Part shown: positions 14,461 to 19,242 of the stretch, one piece after another | Position numbering within the stretch: position 1 is the stretch's first letter | How the letters are laid out: the number at the start of each line of letters is the position of its first letter | Assembly: GCA_010365205.1 (NCBI GenBank) | Contig: JAAFGU010000009.1 | Coordinates: 1 to 19,242, forward strand | Reading direction: 5' to 3' | DNA from: Aromatoleum sp. | GTDB lineage: Bacteria; Pseudomonadota; Gammaproteobacteria; Burkholderiales; Casimicrobiaceae | Length of the DNA stretch: 19,242 nucleotides | Translations under genes and position numbers: made by a program | Notes under the pieces: generated by a model | The model's database searches: none | Told to the model about the DNA's origin: nothing | Seen by the model: only the letters and a program-made list of their open reading frames with translations

Positions 14461-14540
14461 CGGTCGACTCGTATAAGACGCTGATTGCAAAGAAAAACGC
14501 CTTACTCCGCGAGGAGTAAGGCGTCATGGCAATGGTGGAG
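14461..14540 (-). repeat. Near copy of the ssrA 3'-flank direct repeat (candidate attachment site)
   Basis: This is the intact copy of the 80-nt repeat also found at 11281-11360. It spans the functional ssrA terminator and the last 8 nt of ssrA, including the CCA end. In a tmRNA-targeting element this is the copy that rebuilds the ssrA 3' end after insertion. Confidence 0.65.
14489..14524 (-). terminator. Rho-independent terminator of ssrA
   Basis: On the minus strand a perfect 12-bp stem (14513-14524 with 14497-14508) around a 4-nt loop is followed by TTTTTCTTT, whose first T is the last stem base. It starts 8 nt past the tmRNA CCA end at 14533. A degraded copy exists at 11309-11344. Confidence 0.92.
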
Positions 14541-14907
14541 GTGGCGAGAATCGAACTCGCGTCCGAAGGCGCTCCACAGTCAGGACTACATGCTTAGTCG
14601 AGTCATTGTGCTCTCGCCCCGACATCGTTGACTGACAGACGATGGCGAAACCAGTCACCTAGATTTAGCGCCTCGCCCAAGTGACCCGGGCGGACGCGAT
14701 CGCTCGAAATGTCCTTGCCGTGACTACACTGTTGCCAGCTTCACCCGGGCTGAGCGCCGCCCGGTGCAAGGTCCGGCGGGATTAAGCCGCCAGAGCGTAG
14801 TTTTCGTCGTTCGCAGTTAAGTTTGCGATTGCCAAAGATTTACGAGGATTGACGCCTCGGCATGCCCCAAGCTGCTTCACTACCCCCGTCGAAACCAGTT
14901 CACCCCC
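14533..14907 (-). ncRNA. ssrA: Transfer-messenger RNA (tmRNA)
   Basis: A 375-nt tmRNA that rescues stalled ribosomes and tags nascent chains for proteolysis. The 5' end (14907) reads GGGGGUGAACUGGUUUCGAC. Its first seven bases pair with CACCUCC at the 3' end, just before ACCA (14533-14536), forming the acceptor stem with one G-U pair. The T-arm GCGAG/CTCGC with TTCGATT loop is intact. The tag reading frame lies at 14782-14814 and encodes ANDENYALAA followed by TAA. The gene is flanked by a strong terminator and a candidate upstream promoter. Its 3' end is a common integration target for phages and islands, which fits the repeat-bounded islet beside it. Confidence 0.97.
14782..14814 (-). other. 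tmRNA tag-peptide reading frame
   Basis: GCG AAC GAC GAA AAC TAC GCT CTG GCG GCT TAA encodes the ANDENYALAA degradation tag, identical to the E. coli tag. The ALAA end is the ClpXP/ClpAP recognition signal. GCG at 14812-14814 is the resume codon. Confidence 0.93.
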
Positions 14908-14943
14908 GGTAATCGTCGTGGCCGGCGGGACACTCGCCCCGCC

Positions 14944-14958
14944 CCGTGCATCGCACGG
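14944..14958 (-). other. Small hairpin in the ssrA precursor leader
   Basis: CCGTGC and GCACGG form a perfect 6-bp stem with a 3-nt loop in the predicted 5' leader of pre-tmRNA, about 37 nt ahead of the mature 5' end that RNase P would generate. It may simply be leader structure. Confidence 0.3.
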
Positions 14959-15027
14959 AACTACAACGCCAATGATACCACCCGGGCATTGCGCTTCGGG
15001 CGCGTCCCGAGTGGCGGTGGCGTACTC

Positions 15028-15057
15028 ATCATATGGGGTAAACTCGCGTGGTTTCAA
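15028..15057 (-). promoter_or_regulatory. Candidate promoter of ssrA
   Basis: On the minus strand TTGAAA (15052-15057, 5 of 6) and TATGAT (15028-15033, 5 of 6) are 18 nt apart. Transcription would begin near 15021, giving a leader of about 114 nt that RNase P removes at 14907. It is the best sigma70 match upstream of ssrA. The region also lies just ahead of the plus-strand manC gene. Confidence 0.45.
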
Positions 15058-15123
15058 GGCCTTGCCCGCTGCCCTGTCCGCTGAGTGTGCCCGCGATCTT
15101 GCCTATTGCCTCCCGCCCGCCAA

Positions 15124-16590
15124 ATGTCCGCTCCCCCTCCCCTCGTTCCCGTGATTCTGTCCGGCGGTGCCGGTACGCGGCTGTGGCCGCTGTCGCGCGA
15201 GGCCGCGCCGAAGCCGTTCCTGCCGCTGCCTGACGGCGAGACGCTGCTCGCGAAGACCGCCTCGCGCGCGCTCGCACTCCCGGGCGCGCTGGACCTCGTC
15301 ACCGTCACCAATCGCGATCACTACTTCAGCACGCGCGACGTGTACGCGGGACTCGCCGGCCGGATGCCGCGCCACGCCGCGTACCTGCTCGAGCCGTTCG
15401 GGCGCAACACCGCGCCGGCCGTCGCCATCGCCGCGCTTTATGCGCAGGCGCGCTACGGCGACGACGTCGTGCTGCTGGTGTTGCCGGCCGATCACCTGAT
15501 CCGCGATACGGCCGGCTTCGCCGCAGCGGTCACACGGGCGGAGGCGCTGGCGCACGGCGGCGCGCTGATCACGTTCGGGATCGCCCCGACCAGCCCGGAG
15601 ACCGGCTACGGCTACATCGAATGTGGCGACGCGCTCGAGGGCGGCCCGCCAACGGCATTCGCCGTGCGACGCTTCGTCGAAAAACCCCCGCTCGACGTCG
15701 CGCGCGATTTTCTCGCCGCGGGCCGCTATGCGTGGAACAGCGGCATGTTCTGCTTTACCGCCGCGGCGATCGTCGCGGCGTTCGCACGTCACGCGCCGCA
15801 GGTGATCGACGCCCTGCGGCCCGCCGCACGGACGCTGGCGTCTAAGGGGGACGCGGCAATGCTCGAAATCGACCCGGCGATGTTCGACGCCGCGCCGTCG
15901 ATCTCGATCGACTATGCGGTGATGGAGAAGGCCGCCGCCGCGGGCGAGGTCAGCTGCGTGCGCGGTAGGTTCGACTGGAGCGACGTCGGCTCGTGGGACG
16001 CGATCGTGGCCCTGACCGAGCCCGACCCATCGGGCAATCGCGGTCAGGGCGAACGCGTTGCGATCGCGACGCGCAATACGTACGTCCACGCCGAGGAACG
16101 CGTCGTCGCCACCGTCGGCATCGAGGATCTGGTCATCGTCGAGACCCCGGACGCCGTTCTGGTCGCGCATCGCGACCATCTGCAGCGCGTCAAGGAAGTG
16201 GCCGGCGAGTTGAAGCGGCGCGGCCACGAGTCGTACAAGCTGCATCGGACCGTGGCGCGGCCGTGGGGCGCGTACACGGTGCTGCAGGAAGGCCCGGGGT
16301 TCAAGATCAAGCGCATCGAGGTGAAGCCCGGCGGCGCACTGTCGCTGCAGATGCATCGTCGCCGCAGCGAGCACTGGGTCGTCGTAAGGGGAGTCGCGCA
16401 GGTGACGTGCGGCGAAAAGCGCTACTTGGTCCACGCCAATGAATCGACATTCATTCCGGTCGAAAATCGGCACCGCCTGGAGAACCCGGGCGCCGATCCG
16501 CTGGTCATGATCGAGGTTCAATGCGGCGAGTATGTCGGCGAGGACGACATCGTCCGCTTCGACGACAAGTACGAGCGCCCGGGGGGTTGA
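15124..16590 (+). CDS. manC: Mannose-1-phosphate guanylyltransferase / mannose-6-phosphate isomerase (type II PMI)
   Basis: A 488-residue bifunctional enzyme that makes GDP-mannose from mannose-6-phosphate for surface polysaccharides. The nucleotidyltransferase domain starts with PVILSGGAGTRLWPLSREAAPKPF (signature GGxGTRLWPLSR, catalytic K30 in PKPF). FVEKP (184-188) and NSGMFCF (205-211) follow, then FDWSDVGSWDAI (283-294). The C-terminal cupin PMI domain has LQMHRRRSEHWVVV (408-421), the type II PMI metal-binding motif, plus a fitting ENRHRLENPG. Length is normal for AlgA/ManC/XanB. ATG 15124 gives the usual start near VPVILSGG; an in-frame GTG at 15085 is possible, and neither has a good ribosome site. 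It stands alone here, without other polysaccharide genes, close to ssrA. Confidence 0.96.
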   Translation: MSAPPPLVPVILSGGAGTRLWPLSREAAPKPFLPLPDGETLLAKTASRALALPGALDLVTVTNRDHYFSTRDVYAGLAGRMPRHAAYLLEPFGRNTAPAVAIAALYAQARYGDDVVLLVLPADHLIRDTAGFAAAVTRAEALAHGGALITFGIAPTSPETGYGYIECGDALEGGPPTAFAVRRFVEKPPLDVARDFLAAGRYAWNSGMFCFTAAAIVAAFARHAPQVIDALRPAARTLASKGDAAMLEIDPAMFDAAPSISIDYAVMEKAAAAGEVSCVRGRFDWSDVGSWDAIVALTEPDPSGNRGQGERVAIATRNTYVHAEERVVATVGIEDLVIVETPDAVLVAHRDHLQRVKEVAGELKRRGHESYKLHRTVARPWGAYTVLQEGPGFKIKRIEVKPGGALSLQMHRRRSEHWVVVRGVAQVTCGEKRYLVHANESTFIPVENRHRLENPGADPLVMIEVQCGEYVGEDDIVRFDDKYERPGG

Positions 16591-16621
16591 CTGCCGGGTT
16601 GACCACCAACCGGCGCGCTGC

Positions 16622-16840
16622 TCAGGCGAGCACGTCGGGGTCGATCTCCCGCTCGAGCCGGGCGATCTGATCCTTCAGCAGCAGCTTGCGCCGTTTGAGC
16701 CGAACGAGCTGCAGTTGATCGTGCGTGGGGTCGGCGGCGAGACGGTGGATCACCGCGTCGAGGTCGCGATGCTCGACGGTCAACTCGACGACGCGCTGTT
16801 GCAGCGCGACTCGTTCCGGATCGCCGATGGTGTTGGTCAT
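16622..16840 (-). CDS. DUF465/YdcH family small protein
   Basis: A 72-residue, highly charged helical protein (start ATG 16840). It fits the DUF465/YdcH family (PF04325): a coiled coil with LQQRVVELTVEHRDLDAVIH, then HDQLQLVRLKRRKLLLKDQI and ARLER. The function in this family is not established. It begins 5 nt after the EamA gene stop and is probably its downstream operon partner. It is somewhat longer at the ends than the usual ~70 residues but otherwise ordinary. Confidence 0.85.
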   Translation of the reverse strand: MTNTIGDPERVALQQRVVELTVEHRDLDAVIHRLAADPTHDQLQLVRLKRRKLLLKDQIARLEREIDPDVLA

Positions 16841-16845
16841 CGCCG

Positions 16846-17793
16846 TCAATCGGTGCCGACGGGCAATGGCAGGGCACGCCGCCCGTAGCGGCTGGTGACG
16901 AAGATGCCGGCAAGAATCAACGCAATGCCGGCAACGTGGAAGGGCGCCAGCCGCTCGTCGAGAAATATCCACGCGAGCACGACGCCGAACACCGGCATCA
17001 GGTGAAGGAAAAGTCCGGCGACGCTGGCGCCGACCAGCTCCACGCCGCGATTCCAGAAAATGTACGCGAGCACCGACGAGAACAGTGCGACGGCGAGCAG
17101 CGCGGCGACGTTCTGCGCCGTTATCACCATGTGCCTCCCGTAGGCGTACTCGACGGCGAACAGCGGCAGCACCGCAAGGTCCCCGACGGCCATCAGCACG
17201 AACAGGAAGGTCAGCATGTGCAGGCCCGGCGGGCGCCAGCGCAGGCAAATGGTGTAGATCGACCACATCGCCATCGACAGGATCACCAGCAGGTCGCCGC
17301 CATTGAGACGAAACGCGATCAGCGCCGCCAGGCTTCCCCCGGACAGGATCGTCAGCACGCCGGCCAGCGACACGGCGACGCCCATCGATTGCGGCGTCGT
17401 CAGCCGCTCGCGCAGGAAAATCCACGACAGCGTGATGATCATCACCGGGATAAACGAGTTGAGGATCACGCCGTTGGTCGCCGTCGTGTAGTTGAGTCCG
17501 AGGTAGGCGAGCGCGTTGTGGGTGCCGACGCCGATTACGCCGAGCAGCAGCATGGGTTTCCAGTGCCGGCGGACGATCGGCCATTCGCGGCGCGCATGCG
17601 GCCACGCGAACGGCGCCAGCAGCACGAGCGAGAAAAACCAGCGGAAGAACGTCATCGCCATCGGTGGAATATCCGGCGCCAACCCGCGCCCGACGATCCA
17701 GTTGCCTGCCCAGAACAGCGGCGTCAGCGTCAGCAGCAGGTAGGGATTCGCCGCGCCGATACGGGACGCTGGCGCGGACGGCGGCGGGGGCAC
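16846..17793 (-). CDS. EamA/DMT superfamily transporter (RhaT/YdcZ-like permease)
   Basis: A 315-residue inner-membrane protein of about ten transmembrane helices in two EamA repeats (roughly residues 15-145 and 165-300; PF00892). It starts at GTG 17793 and begins with a short polar stretch, then LLLTLTPLFWAGNWIVGRGL. Family marks include FFRWFFSLVLLAPF, YTTATNGVILNSFIPVMIIT and the second-repeat FSSVLAYIFWNRGVELVGAS and MPVFGVVLAWIFLDERL. EamA proteins export or import metabolites such as amino acids, purines or sugars, but the substrate cannot be inferred. The Pro/Ala-rich N-terminal tail makes the exact start uncertain. It heads a short operon with the DUF465 gene. Confidence 0.9.
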   Translation of the reverse strand: MPPPPSAPASRIGAANPYLLLTLTPLFWAGNWIVGRGLAPDIPPMAMTFFRWFFSLVLLAPFAWPHARREWPIVRRHWKPMLLLGVIGVGTHNALAYLGLNYTTATNGVILNSFIPVMIITLSWIFLRERLTTPQSMGVAVSLAGVLTILSGGSLAALIAFRLNGGDLLVILSMAMWSIYTICLRWRPPGLHMLTFLFVLMAVGDLAVLPLFAVEYAYGRHMVITAQNVAALLAVALFSSVLAYIFWNRGVELVGASVAGLFLHLMPVFGVVLAWIFLDERLAPFHVAGIALILAGIFVTSRYGRRALPLPVGTD

Positions 17794-17828
17794 GCGTCGA
17801 TTATCGCACGCGGTCGGACCCGACCGGC

Positions 17829-17863
17829 GTGCTGTAGCGGCGCCTCTCCGGCGCGCCGCAATC
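17829..17863. other. GC-rich hairpin between HD-GYP and EamA genes
   Basis: A GCGGCGC arm and a GCGCCGC arm flank a short loop between the two minus-strand genes, just after the HD-GYP stop. No T-run follows on the minus strand, so termination is uncertain. Confidence 0.25.
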
Positions 17864-17865
17864 GG

Positions 17866-19242
17866 TCACGACGGCGGCAGCGTATAGCCGTGCCGGAACA
17901 GGCGCAGGCAGGCGGCCGCCGCAGCGCGGTCGTACAGGCGACCCGCGCCACCGTCGATCTCGGCCAGCGCGGCCTCGATGCCCAGACTCGGCCGATACGG
18001 TCGCGACGATGACATCGACTCGACGACGTCGGCGATGGCGACGATCCGGGCCTCGAGGATGATCTCGTCGCCGCGCCGGCCGTGCGGGTAGCCGCTGCCG
18101 TCGATCCGCTCGTGATGCTGGCGCGCGACCTCGGCCACCGGCCACGCCAGCTCGCAGTCCTTGAGGATTTCGAAGCCCTTCTCGGCGTGCAGCTTTATCA
18201 TCGCGAACTCGGTGTCGAGCAGCTTGCCGGGCTTGGCCAGGATTTCCGCCGGCACCGCGATCTTGCCGACGTCGTGCAGAAAGCCGGACAGCCGCAGCGC
18301 CTGGCAGTGCTCAGCGGCGAGCCTCAGCTCGCTGCCGATGGCGGCGGCGAGTTCGCCGACGCGCTGCTGGTGTCCGGCCGTGTACGGATCGCGCATCTCG
18401 ACCATCCGCGTCGCCGCGGTGATGGTTCCCAGCATCGCGACTTCCACTCGCGCCGTGTACTCGCGCACCTCTTGCTCGGCGCGCCGGCGCGCCGTCACGT
18501 CATTGGCGTGGACCAGCGCCCCGCTCCGACCCGCGAATTCGAGCGGGTTCGCCGTGATCTCGACCTCGATCACCGTGCCGTCCTTCTTCAGGTGCTGCCA
18601 CACTTCCGGCACCGCGATGCTCCCTCGATGCTGCGCAGTGGACGCGAGCAGCCGAGGGAGCTCGCGTGGCGGCCGGATATCGCGCAGCGTGCGCGCCATG
18701 AACTCCTCGCGCGTGTAGCCGTAGTGGTCGACCGCCGCGTCGTTCACGGCGAGGAACCTCAGCGTGTCGAGGTCGTATACCCACATCGGATGCGGGTTGG
18801 CCATGAACAGACGGCGATACAGATGTTCGGTGCGCGAAAGCGCGTCTTCGGCCGACTTGAGGTCGGTCACGTCCTGCAGCGTGCCGTAGCCGCGCATCGC
18901 GGTCCCGTCGACGTCGCGCTCCGTCTCCAGCCGCGTGCGGACCCACTTGGTGCGGCCGTCGTCCAGTTCGAGCCGGCCGACGAGCTCGAGCGGCGCATGG
19001 TCGCGCAAGCGCTGCGCATAAGCGGCGGTCAGCGTTTCGCGGTCTTCCGGGTGCATGCGGGCGATCACCGCCTCGTTCGACGGCGGCATGGCAGGATCGA
19101 GTTCCAGAATCCGGTAGATCTCGTCCGACCACATCATGGCGCCGGTCGTGAAGTCGGTCTCCCAGTTGCCGACATGGGCAACGCGCTGCGCCTCGCGCAG
19201 ACGGCGCTCGCTCGCCGCGTGCGCGCTTTCGGCCGCGTCGCG
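17866..19242 (-). CDS. PAS-PAS-HD-GYP domain protein (probable cyclic-di-GMP phosphodiesterase), 5' end beyond window
   Basis: The frame is open to the window edge, so the N-terminus is missing; 458 residues are visible. The visible protein has a PAS domain (GNWETDFTTGAMMWSDEIYR and on, a PAS fold-3 type start). A second PAS follows (HLYRRLFMANPHPMWVYDLD), each ending in a PAC-like segment (DVTDLKSAEDAL, NDVTARRRAEQEV). The C-terminal HD-GYP domain has H323-D324 in GFLHDVGKIAVP, QHHERIDGSGYP with the GYP triplet at 384-386, then ARIVAIADVVESM and SSRPYRP. All residues expected for a catalytic HD-GYP phosphodiesterase look present. Such proteins degrade cyclic-di-GMP in response to signals sensed by the PAS domains. 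The stop at 17866 lies 73 nt upstream of the EamA start. Confidence 0.93.
   Translation of the reverse strand, partial: RDAAESAHAASERRLREAQRVAHVGNWETDFTTGAMMWSDEIYRILELDPAMPPSNEAVIARMHPEDRETLTAAYAQRLRDHAPLELVGRLELDDGRTKWVRTRLETERDVDGTAMRGYGTLQDVTDLKSAEDALSRTEHLYRRLFMANPHPMWVYDLDTLRFLAVNDAAVDHYGYTREEFMARTLRDIRPPRELPRLLASTAQHRGSIAVPEVWQHLKKDGTVIEVEITANPLEFAGRSGALVHANDVTARRRAEQEVREYTARVEVAMLGTITAATRMVEMRDPYTAGHQQRVGELAAAIGSELRLAAEHCQALRLSGFLHDVGKIAVPAEILAKPGKLLDTEFAMIKLHAEKGFEILKDCELAWPVAEVARQHHERIDGSGYPHGRRGDEIILEARIVAIADVVESMSSSRPYRPSLGIEAALAEIDGGAGRLYDRAAAAACLRLFRHGYTLPPS

Noticed and set aside
15103..16521. Antisense open frame over manC
   Set aside because: manC motifs (GGAGTRLWPLSR, QMHRRRSEHW) are intact on the plus strand, and the antisense product has no domain.

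Overview
The window is GC-rich bacterial DNA. It most resembles a betaproteobacterium of the Burkholderiales type: it has a Bug/TctC-type solute-binding receptor, a tmRNA that fits that lineage with an ANDENYALAA tag, and an AcrAB-TolC-type pump with an AcrR-like repressor. The lineage is inferred from family distribution, not from a database search.

Left part (1-4600). A gene-poor stretch is followed by a secreted protein (687-1991) with two near-identical ~123-residue units and a C-terminal DUF5648-like (lectin-like repeat) region. After another empty stretch comes a minus-strand pair: a Bug/TctC periplasmic receptor gene and an amidohydrolase_2 gene downstream of it. A good sigma70-like promoter lies ahead of the pair, which probably handles uptake and breakdown of an organic acid.

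Efflux block (4639-11217). An AcrR-like TetR repressor gene is divergent from a three-gene operon: membrane fusion lipoprotein, HAE1-type RND pump and NodT-type outer-membrane lipoprotein. The shared intergenic region carries a 12-bp perfect palindrome overlapping the predicted -10 element.

Islet (about 11281-14532). An 80-bp direct repeat, which includes the ssrA terminator, lies at 11281-11360 and again at 14461-14540, exactly 3180 bp apart. Between the copies are a frameshifted HTH gene, two small lipoprotein genes on the plus strand, and a minus-strand HTH/nucleotidyltransferase (DUF6036-like) pair that looks like a toxin-antitoxin or defence module. This is the arrangement expected when an element inserts at the 3' end of ssrA. 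No integrase is visible, so the element is probably a decayed remnant or a small satellite. Short direct repeats at 10-11 bp spacing lie beside the ssrA end.

Right part (14533-19242). This holds tmRNA (ssrA, minus strand) with its terminator and a candidate promoter. It is followed by manC-type mannose-1-phosphate guanylyltransferase/mannose-6-phosphate isomerase, a minus-strand EamA transporter plus DUF465/YdcH pair, and a PAS-PAS-HD-GYP signalling protein whose N-terminus runs off the window. The most notable content is the ssrA-flanked islet and its HTH/nucleotidyltransferase pair.
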